Part shown: positions 49,875-58,422 of the stretch, one piece after another
How the letters are laid out: every line of letters starts with the position of its first letter
How positions within the stretch are numbered: position 1 is the stretch's first letter
Origin: Clostridiales bacterium DTU069
GTDB lineage: Bacteria > Bacillota > Clostridia > DSM-8532
Direction of reading: 5' to 3'
Assembly: GCA_001512485.1 (NCBI GenBank)
Contig: LFRV01000079.1
Coordinates: 1-58,422 of the forward strand
Length of the DNA stretch: 58,422 nt
The notes under the pieces: model-generated
What the model was told of the DNA's origin: nothing
What the model saw: the letters and a program-made list of their open reading frames with translations, nothing else
Database searches by the model: none
Translations under genes and position numbers: made by a program

Positions 49875-50885
49875 ATGGAAATGAAGGATTTAAAAAGACA
49901 GCTTAAAGAGAATAAAATTGGAAAGCTTTATTTGCTGACCGGTCCGGAGCAATTCCTTATCAGGTATTATGAGAAGGAAATAGTGAACAAACTTATGGAT
50001 GAAAACAGCAAGGCTTTCAATTATACCGTCATAGGCGATAAAACATCAATAAACAAGCTTTCCGACGCCGTTTCGACATTTCCCGCTTTTTGCGAGCGCC
50101 GTGTTGTGGTTGTGAAGGACAACTCGTTGGCTAAAGGAAACGGGGAAAAAGAATGGAATGCGTTTTTTGAATCCCTTCCCGATTATATATGCCTCATCTT
50201 TGTACTCAATGAGGTTGATAAAAGGACGGCTTTTTACAAATCAATCTCAAAGCATGGTTTTGTTGTCGAATTCAAAAGGCAGGAAGAAGATGCGCTCGTA
50301 AAATGGGTAATGAATGTTTTTTCATCTTATGGAAAACATATCGGAAAACCGGAAGCAGTTTTTTTTGTAGATATGCTTGAACCGGATATGACGCTGTTGA
50401 TGCTTGAAATTAATAAGGTTGTAAGCTATCTTGGCGACAAAACTGCTGTTTCGCGTGAAGATATCCTGAATATCGTTACAAAAAGCGTAAAAACAAAAAT
50501 ATTCGATTTGACGGACGCTGTTTCGCGGAATCAAACGGCGAATGCCATACGTATTATAGATGATTTGCTACAAAACAAAGAACCTGTCCATTTTATTCTC
50601 GCGATGCTCAGCCGTCATCTGGGAATACTTATGAAAATCAAGAAACTCGAAGAAAAAAGAGTCCCGCAATCCGAGATGGCAAAAATAGCTGGTGTTCCGT
50701 CATTTATCATAGGAAAAACGCGAAAACAGGCATCGTCTTTTACGACAGACGCGTTAAAACAGTTAATCCGTGAATGCATGGAAACGGATCTGGCGATTAA
50801 ATCCGGCAAAATGAATCCAAGGCTTGCCCTTGAGTTATTTGTTATAAAATGGAAGCAGCTTGCCGTTTCTGCTTCCCGTAAATAG
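49875..50885 (+). CDS. holA: DNA polymerase III subunit delta
   Basis: HolA is the clamp-loader wrench that opens the sliding clamp. The 336-residue protein fits the family: [31 protein letters not shown] at the N-terminus (degenerate AAA+ region), then the C-terminal collar helices with [19 protein letters not shown]. comEC followed by holA is the standard Firmicutes order, with rpsT usually next; here yjbQ follows instead. Either ATG 49875 or 49881 may start; neither has a strong ribosome binding site. Confidence 0.93.
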   Translation: MEMKDLKRQLKENKIGKLYLLTGPEQFLIRYYEKEIVNKLMDENSKAFNYTVIGDKTSINKLSDAVSTFPAFCERRVVVVKDNSLAKGNGEKEWNAFFESLPDYICLIFVLNEVDKRTAFYKSISKHGFVVEFKRQEEDALVKWVMNVFSSYGKHIGKPEAVFFVDMLEPDMTLLMLEINKVVSYLGDKTAVSREDILNIVTKSVKTKIFDLTDAVSRNQTANAIRIIDDLLQNKEPVHFILAMLSRHLGILMKIKKLEEKRVPQSEMAKIAGVPSFIIGKTRKQASSFTTDALKQLIRECMETDLAIKSGKMNPRLALELFVIKWKQLAVSASRK

Positions 50886-50896
50886 GAGTGATTGAG

Positions 50897-51313
50897 ATGA
50901 AATCATACAGAAAAGAACTATGGTTTGATATTCCTAAGAGGAGAATGTTTATAAACATAACTCCCGATGTAAACGCTTGCTTAAAGGAAAGCGGAATAAA
51001 AGAAGGATTGGTGCTTGTAAACGCGATGCATATCACAGCAAGCGTATTCATTAATGATGATGAGAGCGGTTTGCACGAGGATATTGAAAGATGGCTTGAA
51101 AAGCTTGCGCCCGAGAAACCTCACAGTCAATATGCTCATAACGGATATGAGGATAACGCCGACGCTCATTTGAAAAGAACAATAATGGGCCGTGAAGTGG
51201 TTGTGGCTGTTACCAATGGGAAACTGGATTTTGGCCCGTGGGAACAAATCTTTTACGGTGAGTTCGACGGCATGAGGAGAAAAAGGGTCCTTGTTAAAAT
51301 TATAGGCGAGTAA
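50897..51313 (+). CDS. YjbQ/UPF0047 family protein
   Basis: A 138-residue member of the UPF0047 (YjbQ) family, for which secondary thiamine-phosphate synthase activity has been shown in some members. Motifs: [18 protein letters not shown] (usual NENExGLxxD), a His in [18 protein letters not shown], and [13 protein letters not shown] at the C-terminus. ATG 50897 lies 7 bases after AGGAGTG; GTG 50888 would add three residues. The repeat array begins 10 bases after its stop. Confidence 0.9.
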   Translation: MKSYRKELWFDIPKRRMFINITPDVNACLKESGIKEGLVLVNAMHITASVFINDDESGLHEDIERWLEKLAPEKPHSQYAHNGYEDNADAHLKRTIMGREVVVAVTNGKLDFGPWEQIFYGEFDGMRRKRVLVKIIGE

Positions 51314-51323
51314 GCACACGAAC

Positions 51324-51490
51324 CAGAGGTCTCCATATCCCGGGTCGCTCATTAACCCGCTCTACAGTTACCTGTGGGCAGCAGGGCTTCGAAGCATGTC
51401 GCCCGTCGTCACCGAAAAAACCCGAACCAGAGCCGCGTACCCACCGGAACGCGGCAGCAATGCCTCGACCCGTTAACCACCCGCTGCGTT
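51324..51490 (+). repeat. Dispersed repeat A, copy upstream of MITE 2
   Basis: CAGAGGTCTCCATAT to CGTCGTCACCGAAA (51324-51418) follows the unit at 44276 closely. The following 72 bases contain a different filling (with GCGTACCCACCGGAACGCGG, an inverted pair GCG-TACC) before ACCACCCGCTGCG reappears, so this copy is expanded near its right end. It lies immediately behind yjbQ. Confidence 0.75.
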
Positions 51491-51505
51491 ACTGCTTGTT
51501 CTGAG

Positions 51506-51710
51506 GAACTATTGTACAATAACGGAAACTATAGCGGAATGAAGCTTAGAGATATACTGTCAGAGCGAGGACAAGCAAGTCGACTGTCTGAGCAAAAATG
51601 CTTCCTGCAAAAAATATTTCAAAGCATTTTTGCGAGTTTCGACTTGCCCGAACTGAACTGTATAGCTCTTGCAAATGAAGCTCCTTGTTGACGTTATTGT
51701 ACAATAGTTC
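51506..51710 (+). mobile_element. MITE-like palindromic element, copy 2 (205 bp)
   Basis: Perfect 19-bp terminal inverted repeats: GAACTATTGTACAATAACG at 51506-51524 and its complement at 51692-51710. The inside folds on itself through GCAAGTCGA/TCGACTTGC and GCAAAAATGCT/AGCATTTTTGC. Same length as copy 1 with about a dozen substitutions and no indel by my alignment. It lies between repeat A and repeat B, as copy 1 does. Confidence 0.87.
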
Positions 51711-51736
51711 GAAAAGCAGTTTCTGTACATTAAACT

Positions 51737-51771
51737 CGCGGGTCCTGGTTCGGGTATTTCGCAAAACACAT
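51737..51771 (+). repeat. Dispersed repeat B, truncated copy after MITE 2
   Basis: CGCGGGTCCTGGTTCGGG and TATTTCGCAAAACACAT, a shortened copy of repeat B lacking the middle TTTCCTTGGGCGA part. From 51772 to 51942 I find no gene and no convincing promoter or Pho-box-like repeat for the pst operon. Confidence 0.7.
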
Positions 51772-51942
51772 CATTTCACAGTAATGTTGGACAATCTCCC
51801 TGGTAAGAAAAACAGAATAAATCAGCGGTGATTATGGTAAAGCTATTTATAACGGAAAAAACCGATTCCCGCCCGGGCAATTTAATAAGATTGTTTTAAA
51901 TGACGGGTTACGGAGAAAATAGAATAACTGCCGGGAGAGACA

Positions 51943-52821
51943 ATGGAAAACAGATTATTTAAATTAATCATTTTTCTTATTATCACAATTATTATTTTAG
52001 TCTCGCCAGGGTCCTGGAATACCGGGAATAACATAAAAATTACAGAAGCTGTTCCGACTCCTTCGGATACCGGTTCTTTTCTAATTGGCGGCAGGAGCGC
52101 GGTTATTACAGTTGAAGGGTCCACTTCGGCGGCTGTTTTGCTTGAGGTATTGGCGGAAGCGTTCATGGAAAAAAATCCGGATATAAAGGTTGAAATCATG
52201 GCAAACGGTACAAATGCCGCAATTAAAGCGGTCCGGAATAACAACGCGGATTTGGGCATGGTTTCGAGGCATCTGAAAACAACTGAAAAAACGCCCGGGA
52301 TGAAAGAGCTTATAATAGCGTGGGATGTGCTTGCCGTTGTTGTAAACCCGGAAAATCTTATAAAAAATCTCCAAAGAGAACAGGTTTTGGGTATTTACAG
52401 CGGCAAAATTACAAACTGGAGCACTGTTGGGGGAACTGACATACCGGTACATGTCATCAGCCGCGAGGAGGGTTCGGGGACATATCAGGCTTTTCAATCG
52501 CTTGCCGGCATTGAAAAAGTTACGCCGGGCGCGCAGGTGACGGACGGGAACGGTTCAATGCTCGAAGGAGTCGCCGGAAAAACAAATGCAATCGGATATG
52601 TCTCAATGGGGTTTATTAATAACCGGGTAAAAGTAATATCAATTGACGGCATTTACCCGACAAAAGAGAATGTCTTAAACAATTTATATACGCTTAAAAG
52701 ACCTTTGTCTTTAATTTACAATGAGTATCGGGGAAAAACAGAAACAGATAAATTTATCGCGTTTATACACAGTGAAGAAGCCAGGAGCTTAATTTCAAAA
52801 AACTATATTCCGGCCGAATAA
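51943..52821 (+). CDS. pstS: Phosphate ABC transporter substrate-binding protein PstS
   Basis: PstS binds phosphate outside the membrane and hands it to PstCA. The 292-residue protein has a strong N-terminal hydrophobic segment (about 6-22), a short linker, and phosphate-binding motifs EGSTSAAVL and SREEGSGTYQAF. Unlike most Gram-positive PstS proteins, no Cys occurs in or after the hydrophobic segment (VSPGSWNTG follows), so no lipobox is present; it would remain anchored by the uncleaved helix or be secreted. ATG follows GGGAGAG. First gene of pstSCAB. Confidence 0.92.
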   Translation: MENRLFKLIIFLIITIIILVSPGSWNTGNNIKITEAVPTPSDTGSFLIGGRSAVITVEGSTSAAVLLEVLAEAFMEKNPDIKVEIMANGTNAAIKAVRNNNADLGMVSRHLKTTEKTPGMKELIIAWDVLAVVVNPENLIKNLQREQVLGIYSGKITNWSTVGGTDIPVHVISREEGSGTYQAFQSLAGIEKVTPGAQVTDGNGSMLEGVAGKTNAIGYVSMGFINNRVKVISIDGIYPTKENVLNNLYTLKRPLSLIYNEYRGKTETDKFIAFIHSEEARSLISKNYIPAE

Positions 52822-52995
52822 ATTCTCACCGGATTCATGCAATGATTCTTAAAATGAAGATATCCGCCTCTCTTTATGTTCCAAAAGCATGTCAATAAGG
52901 GAAATAGTTCTTATAAGCAGATACGCTCATATAATAATTTAGGCCTGCTGAAAAGTTTGCGTTCGGTTGAGCATGCCGTTATTGCCGGAATATAT

Positions 52996-53973
52996 ATGAA
53001 AGGATGGGACAGGCTTTTGACAAGGATAACAAGCAGAAAGTGGGAAAGGGCGGCAGAGGTGATTTTTCTGTTAAGCGCTCTTATTTCCGTCTTTTCGCTG
53101 GCCGCTATTACTGTTTATTTATTTGCCAGGGGCTTTCCTGCAATTCGAAAAATCGGGGTTATAAATTTTATGTTTGGGATGCAATGGAATCCTGCCGCAG
53201 ATAATCCGTCATACGGCATATTCCCGATGATTTACGCTTCTGCTGCCGGTACCGCCGGAGCTGTTTTTTTGAGCGTTCCGGCAGGACTTTCCTCCGCTGT
53301 TTTGCTTGCTGCCGTCGCGCCTTCTTCGCTGGCAAAATTCATAAGGCCGTGTATCGATCTGCTCTCGGGTATTCCGTCGGTAGTATACGGGTATTTCGGG
53401 CTTACGGTAATAGTGCCGTTAATATCGGAGTACCTCGGCGGGCCGGGAAACAGCTTGCTCGCAGTTATAATTCTGCTGGCGGTTATGATTCTTCCGACAA
53501 TAATAAAAATTTCCGAAAATTCATTACGCGCCGTGCCTGTCGAAATTATTCAGGGTTCTTACGCGTTAGGTGCTACAAAAATCGAAACTGTTTTTAAGGT
53601 AATGATTCCTGCGGCAGGTCCCGGAATTCTTTTATCGATTGTTCTGGGTATCGGGCGTGCTGTCGGGGAAACAATGGCGGTAATCCTCGTCTGCGGAAAC
53701 GCGGTTCAAATACCGCGTTCCGTTCTTGATATGGTACGGCCAATGACTGCAAATATCGCGCTTGAGATGTCATATGCCGATCCGTTCCATGAGCGTGTTC
53801 TTTTTGGGACAGGCATTGTCCTTTTTATGTTTATATCCGCTTTAAATGTCGTTATTAACGTTCTGTCGGCGCATATAACGGGACAGAAGGTTTCCCCGCA
53901 TTCAAAGCGTGTTGCAAAACCGGCAGAGATCAAAAACGTACAGCGAAATTTGCCGAACAATTTCCTAAGTTAA
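52996..53973 (+). CDS. pstC: Phosphate ABC transporter permease PstC
   Basis: A 325-residue inner-membrane permease of the phosphate importer, with six helices and the EAA-type loop ALGATKIETVFKVMIPAAGPGIL. LSGIPSVVYGYFGL is a PstC/PstA family motif. The frame is open to ATG 52876, which would add a 40-residue basic extension without a ribosome binding site; ATG 52996 (MKGWDRLLT) gives usual length, with a weak CCGGA upstream. Start uncertain. pstA follows after 17 bases. Confidence 0.9.
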   Translation: MKGWDRLLTRITSRKWERAAEVIFLLSALISVFSLAAITVYLFARGFPAIRKIGVINFMFGMQWNPAADNPSYGIFPMIYASAAGTAGAVFLSVPAGLSSAVLLAAVAPSSLAKFIRPCIDLLSGIPSVVYGYFGLTVIVPLISEYLGGPGNSLLAVIILLAVMILPTIIKISENSLRAVPVEIIQGSYALGATKIETVFKVMIPAAGPGILLSIVLGIGRAVGETMAVILVCGNAVQIPRSVLDMVRPMTANIALEMSYADPFHERVLFGTGIVLFMFISALNVVINVLSAHITGQKVSPHSKRVAKPAEIKNVQRNLPNNFLS

Positions 53974-53990
53974 CAGGGAGTTTAATATAT

Positions 53991-54827
53991 ATGCCGTATT
54001 GGAGAAAATACAGGGACTATACGATAAAAACTATTGTTTGGATTTTTGCTTTGGCTGCGCTCGGTTTTTTATTCTGGATTTTGTCCGACCTGGTTGTTAA
54101 AGGTCTGCCAAATATAACTCTTGATTTTATTACAGGCGAATATAATGAATATAAAGGAATTAACGGCATTGCTCCTATGATAGTCACGACAATTTGGATA
54201 ATATCCGTTACATTGATTGTTTCAGGTCTTATAGGCGTGTTTGCCGCCATTTATCTTGCGGAGTATTCAAGACCGGGGCCAATCGTGCGGTTTATCCGTT
54301 TCGCTTTGGACAACCTCGCCGGAATACCATCAATTATTTACGGGCTTTTCGGCTACGTTTTTTTTAAAAACATGATGAAACTGGGTTTTTCAATACTTTC
54401 AGCGTCATTGACACTTACTATTATGGTGCTACCATTTATTATCGGAAGTACCGAAAACGCGTTAAGAGAGGTAAACCGCCTTTATCGGGACGGAAGCCTT
54501 GCGCTCGGAGCCACAAAACTACATACGGTTATGAATATAATCCTTCCCTGCGCGGCGCCCCGGATTATTACGACGATGCTTCTGACCGTGGGAAGGATTG
54601 CCGGTGAAACCGCGGCCGTATATTTTACCGCGGGAACCGTATACCGGTATCCGGAAGGAATAATGAGTTCAGGCCGTACACTTTCGGTACATATATACAT
54701 GCTTGCGAAGGAAACGGGAAGACGCGGCGAAACCTATGCGTCGGCATTACTGCTTGTCATTTTCATTTCGCTGATTCATTTTATTGTTAATGCCGCTTTA
54801 CGGGCGATAAACGCAAAGAGAATATGA
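53991..54827 (+). CDS. pstA: Phosphate ABC transporter permease PstA
   Basis: A 278-residue permease with six helices. LAGIPSIIYGLFGYVFF, TENALREVNRLYRDGSLALGATKLHTVMNIILPCAAP (EAA loop) and RIAGETAAVYFTAG are PstA family motifs. ATG follows CAGGGAG. It pairs with PstC in the membrane. Confidence 0.93.
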   Translation: MPYWRKYRDYTIKTIVWIFALAALGFLFWILSDLVVKGLPNITLDFITGEYNEYKGINGIAPMIVTTIWIISVTLIVSGLIGVFAAIYLAEYSRPGPIVRFIRFALDNLAGIPSIIYGLFGYVFFKNMMKLGFSILSASLTLTIMVLPFIIGSTENALREVNRLYRDGSLALGATKLHTVMNIILPCAAPRIITTMLLTVGRIAGETAAVYFTAGTVYRYPEGIMSSGRTLSVHIYMLAKETGRRGETYASALLLVIFISLIHFIVNAALRAINAKRI

Positions 54828-54892
54828 CTAATGCCTGTAACAATTTCTGCCGCCGGGTTACCGGATAAAACCTGCTGATCAAAAAGCGGGAG

Positions 54893-55669
54893 GTGAACGA
54901 ACTGTCAGGAATAAACCAAAACGCTAAAAGCAAGATAATTGTGAGAGGGCTTAATACATATTTTAACGGGTTCCATGCCTTGAAAGACGTAAATATTGAA
55001 ATACCCGCAAATGCAATTACGGTCTTAATCGGACCGTCCGGATGCGGGAAATCGACTTTTCTGAAAACGCTGAACAGGATGAACGAGCTTGAACCGGGCT
55101 GCAGGACAACCGGTACCGTTATTCTCGACGGGATTGATATATTTCACGGCATTGACGCGGTTGAGCTAAGGAAAAAAGTTGGGATGGTTTTTCAAAAGCC
55201 GAACCCCTTTCCAATGTCAATATATGATAATGTAGCATACGGTCCAAAAATTCACGGGATAAGAAAGAAAACCATTCTGGAGAAAATTGTGGAGGAAAGC
55301 CTTCGCAAGGCTGCGTTATGGAATGAGGTTAAGGACCGGCTGAAGAAGAGCGCGGAAAGTCTTTCGGGAGGACAGCAGCAGAGGCTTTGCATTGCAAGGG
55401 CGCTTGCGGTGAAACCCGAAGTATTGTTGATGGACGAACCGACTTCATCACTTGATCCTGTTTCAACGGAGAAGATTGAGCAATTGTGCAGTTCTCTGAA
55501 AAAAGAATACACTATAATAATCACGACTCATAATATCCAACAGGCTGTACGTATATCTGACAGCGCTGCTTTTTTTCTTAACGGGACAATAATTGACTCC
55601 GGCTTACCCGAAAAGATACTGAGATATCCTAAAGACAGGAGAATCCGGAGCTTCGTTTCTGTTATATAA
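54893..55669 (+). CDS. pstB: Phosphate ABC transporter ATPase PstB
   Basis: A 258-residue ABC ATPase: Walker [10 protein letters not shown], signature LSGGQQQR, Walker [12 protein letters not shown], and the PstB-specific stretch [15 protein letters not shown] and [19 protein letters not shown]. No ATG is in reach; GTG 54893 overlaps the ribosome binding site GGGAGGTGA itself, and CTG 54902 has the ideal distance to it, so the true start is open between an ill-spaced GTG and a rare CTG. phoU, which usually follows pstB, is absent; a solo MITE end lies 26 bases downstream. Confidence 0.94.
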   Translation: MNELSGINQNAKSKIIVRGLNTYFNGFHALKDVNIEIPANAITVLIGPSGCGKSTFLKTLNRMNELEPGCRTTGTVILDGIDIFHGIDAVELRKKVGMVFQKPNPFPMSIYDNVAYGPKIHGIRKKTILEKIVEESLRKAALWNEVKDRLKKSAESLSGGQQQRLCIARALAVKPEVLLMDEPTSSLDPVSTEKIEQLCSSLKKEYTIIITTHNIQQAVRISDSAAFFLNGTIIDSGLPEKILRYPKDRRIRSFVSVI

Positions 55670-55694
55670 ATAACATTTCAGACGTTTATTTTTC

Positions 55695-55713
55695 GAACTA
55701 TTGTACAATAACG
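55695..55713 (+). repeat. Solo MITE terminus behind pstB
   Basis: GAACTATTGTACAATAACG, identical to the left terminus of MITE copy 2, without any further element sequence. It may be what is left after deletion of an element, or an integration hot spot. Confidence 0.75.
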
Positions 55714-55836
55714 AAAATAAGGGCATTATTTGCAATTCATGCTGACCCATTGCATTTTTTTATTTTTGTTTGTATTATTAAATCGACGGGGAACGGTTAA
55801 AATAATACTGCCTTGAGTCAAACAGGAGATGAGGTT

Positions 55837-56955
55837 ATGAAATTTAGATATATCAGGGATTTGTCAATTCAGTTTTTATTGGGATGCACATTAACGAATT
55901 GGATAAAATTAATTTGGCAGAACAGGGATAAGCCTATATACTGGAAAAGCTTGCCGAAGTTTATATATATAACAATTGTGATTATTTTATTAACGCCGGT
56001 ACGGCTTATTGAAAGACTGTTATTTGATATAAAAATTAAAAAAACAAAGATAACATTGGATCCTGTTTTTGTTTTAGGCCATTGGAGAAGCGGTACAACT
56101 TTCCTTGTCAATATGCTTTCACAGGACGAGCAGTTCGGTGTAACTAACGCCATCCACTGCTTTACCCCTAACATGTTTTTATGCTGCTATAAAGCGCTCG
56201 ATTGGCTGTTGAAAAGGATTCTTCCGAAAAAAAGGCACATGGACGATGTTCCTCTTGACACAACCTCTTCACAGGAGGAAGAGTTTGCGATAGCTAACAT
56301 GTCGACGCTGTCTAACTATCATTTCTGCCTGTTTCCAAGGAACAGGTTCAAGTATCAGAAGTATGCGACTTTCCAAAATATGAGCGAAGAAGAAATTACG
56401 GAGTGGAAAAACAAATACCTGTATATTCTGAAAAAGGTTACATACCAGCTTAAAGGGAAGAGGCTTTTGTTGAAGAGCCCGACAAATACCAGCAGGATAA
56501 AGCAGCTTCTTGAACTGTTTCCAAACGCAAAATTTATCCATATATGCAGAAACCCATACAAGGTTTACATTTCCACAAGGAAGCTGTATAATAATTTCTT
56601 CCCTGTGTTTGAACTGCAGGAACGGATTCCGGAAGAGGAATCCGAGGAATGCCAGTTTGAAATATATGAAAACATGTATAAAAAATATTTTGAAGAAAGG
56701 TATTTAGTACCTGAAGGCAATTTGGTAGAAGTACGCTATGAAGATGTCGTGAAGAATCCGTTGAAGTACGTCGAAAAAATATACAGGGAGCTTGGATTAG
56801 AGGGATTTGAAAAAGCAAAACCGGCTATTGAGAAATACATCGAGTCGCAGAAAAACTACAAGCCGAATAATCATTACCTCGATCCAAGGCTAAAGGAAAA
56901 AATATCACAAAGGTTTGATTTCACATTCAAAAAATGGGGTTATCCTAAAGCCTGA
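55837..56955 (+). CDS. Sulfotransferase family protein
   Basis: A 372-residue sulfotransferase (Sulfotransfer_3-like). The 5'-phosphosulfate loop is LGHWRSGTTFL (82-88 HWRSGTT), the 3'-phosphate motif is FIHICRNPYKVYISTRKLY, and VEVRYEDVVKNPLKYVEKIY is the usual later motif. A hydrophobic N-terminal segment (about 41-58) may attach it to the membrane. It would transfer sulfate from PAPS to an unknown acceptor such as a lipid or glycan. ATG 55837 is preferred over TTG 55813 because of CAGGAG just upstream. It stands alone. Confidence 0.88.
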   Translation: MKFRYIRDLSIQFLLGCTLTNWIKLIWQNRDKPIYWKSLPKFIYITIVIILLTPVRLIERLLFDIKIKKTKITLDPVFVLGHWRSGTTFLVNMLSQDEQFGVTNAIHCFTPNMFLCCYKALDWLLKRILPKKRHMDDVPLDTTSSQEEEFAIANMSTLSNYHFCLFPRNRFKYQKYATFQNMSEEEITEWKNKYLYILKKVTYQLKGKRLLLKSPTNTSRIKQLLELFPNAKFIHICRNPYKVYISTRKLYNNFFPVFELQERIPEEESEECQFEIYENMYKKYFEERYLVPEGNLVEVRYEDVVKNPLKYVEKIYRELGLEGFEKAKPAIEKYIESQKNYKPNNHYLDPRLKEKISQRFDFTFKKWGYPKA

Positions 56956-57032
56956 CCGGACCGAAACCCGTCTCAAACTTGTATTACCGCGGAAATATGA
57001 AAGAAAGCGCGTTGCTTTTTCCGGAGGATATA

Positions 57033-57827
57033 ATGCAGTTGATTGAAAGTTCCCGGAACAAAACCATAAAATATATTTTTTCCCTGAAAAACAAAACAAA
57101 CAGAAGAAAACAGCAAAGTTTTCTGATTGAAGGATTCAGGTTTGTCCGCGAGGCTCTTTTATCCGGTATAAAGGTTGAGATAATTTGTTTTTCAACAGAA
57201 ACAGGCGACGAGAGCCGTAAAGAAATACAAACATTAACAAACAAAGAAATAAAATATATCCTCGTTCCTCCCGCTTTGTTCGCCCGTCTTTCCGAAACCG
57301 ATACGCCGCAGGGAATACTGGCAGTGGCAGATATCCCTGACAGTACGTTATATTCGATATACCGTAAAGGATTTCGCGGTGTTTTAATGGATTCGGTCCA
57401 GGATCCCGGTAATGCCGGCACTATAATACGTTCCGCGCATGCGCTGGGGTTTGATGCGGTCATTACGACGAAAGGCGCCGTTGATATTTATAACGGAAAA
57501 GTTCTGAGATCTACGGCAGGTTCCGTTTTTCACATCCCTGTCGTGGACGGTGTTGAAGATGAAGAGGTTTTCCGGTTTTGCAAAGAACACGATATAAGGA
57601 TTATTACGACCGGGCTTAATGAAGGGAAACCGTGTTATGAATGCGACCTGAGCGGGGATTTTCTGCTCGCAATAGGGAATGAGGGAAGAGGTGTATCGGA
57701 AAAAATAAAGCAAATGAGTCTGGCATCCGCTTTTATACCTATGCCTGGAGGCGCGGAATCGTTAAACGCGGGTGTGGCGGCGTCAATTATTATGTATGAG
57801 AGCAACCGCCAGAGATTTTCGGTTTAA
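57033..57827 (+). CDS. SpoU/TrmH family RNA 2'-O-methyltransferase
   Basis: A 264-residue TrmH-like methyltransferase. The N-terminal substrate-binding part starts KTIKYIFSLKNKTNRRKQQSFLIEGFRFVREAL, and the knotted catalytic domain has DSVQDPGNAGTIIRSA, LAIGNEGRGVS and IPMPGGAESLNAGVAASIIMYE (motifs 1-3). ATG 57033 follows CCGGAGGA; earlier codons have no site. It likely methylates rRNA ribose; the exact nucleotide cannot be told. No clear terminator follows in the 100 bases after it. Confidence 0.92.
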   Translation: MQLIESSRNKTIKYIFSLKNKTNRRKQQSFLIEGFRFVREALLSGIKVEIICFSTETGDESRKEIQTLTNKEIKYILVPPALFARLSETDTPQGILAVADIPDSTLYSIYRKGFRGVLMDSVQDPGNAGTIIRSAHALGFDAVITTKGAVDIYNGKVLRSTAGSVFHIPVVDGVEDEEVFRFCKEHDIRIITTGLNEGKPCYECDLSGDFLLAIGNEGRGVSEKIKQMSLASAFIPMPGGAESLNAGVAASIIMYESNRQRFSV

Positions 57828-57938
57828 ATGCCCGTTGTTTTAGCAAGACCTTTTCCGTCCTGTCTGTTTGCGGCACGGCTTTGTATGTATTTCATAATTT
57901 ATTGTTGTTGAGGGTGTTATATTTTTACTATGTGAGTC

Positions 57939-58422
<484 letters not shown>

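Noticed and set aside
52876-52995. 40-residue N-terminal extension of PstC
   Set aside because: No ribosome binding site at ATG 52876 and an extension that PstC proteins normally lack; kept only as an alternative start.

Overview
The window reads as a chromosome segment of an anaerobic, endospore-forming Clostridia (Firmicutes). The sequence shows both dipicolinate synthase genes, an oxygen-independent class III ribonucleotide reductase with its activase, strong GGAGG-type ribosome binding sites, TTGACA/TATAAT promoters and very few Gram-negative features. A Thermoclostridium/Acetivibrio-type lineage is my inference from gene style, not a measured placement. LAYOUT: 1-2.4 kb holds secD-secF. 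2.6-3.5 kb holds a small membrane protein on the minus strand, short repeats and a long pyr leader. 3.5-10 kb is a partial pyrimidine operon (pyrB-pyrC-pyrF-carB; no carA, pyrK, pyrD or pyrE here). The leader contains a 52-codon ORF that runs through an intrinsic terminator, an arrangement like the enterobacterial pyrL/pyrBI attenuator. 10-16 kb holds a YesM-type histidine kinase and AraC-type response regulator, divergent from a carbohydrate ABC importer (binding protein and two permeases, no ATPase), followed by tRNA-Leu(UAG). 16.4-26.1 kb is an accessory block, more GC-rich by eye: a 12-TM protein with a LuxR-type HTH behind a promoter with a palindrome in its spacer, three proteins with the same N-terminal CxxC-x10-CxxC zinc ribbon (one on an 1163-residue membrane-anchored HExxH protein), and lipoprotein/beta-domain genes. 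Several members are broken by an in-frame stop or frameshift. I consider this the least understood part of the window. 26.4-30.2 kb is an operon of a serine beta-lactamase-like hydrolase and a three-gene ABC-2 exporter. 30.2-34 kb holds a decayed ferredoxin gene, an FMN reductase and an 806-residue protein I cannot assign. 34.3-37.2 kb is nrdD-nrdG behind two NrdR boxes exactly 32 bp apart. 37.3-40.9 kb is a heterodimeric ABC exporter with one degenerate ATP site. 40.9-43.9 kb is an M16 peptidase with dpaA-dpaB. 44.6-51.3 kb holds a YlmD/YfiH-type protein, a peptide-binding lipoprotein, a GNAT acetyltransferase, comEC, holA and yjbQ. 51.9-55.7 kb is pstSCAB without phoU. The window ends with a sulfotransferase, a SpoU/TrmH RNA methyltransferase and the 5' part of gap. 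MOBILE/REPEAT CONTENT: two 205-bp copies of a palindromic MITE-like element with 19-bp terminal inverted repeats, a solo terminus behind pstB, and two families of dispersed non-coding repeats that surround the MITEs after dpaB and after yjbQ (one more copy sits upstream of pyrB). No transposase, integrase, rRNA or convincing CRISPR array is visible.
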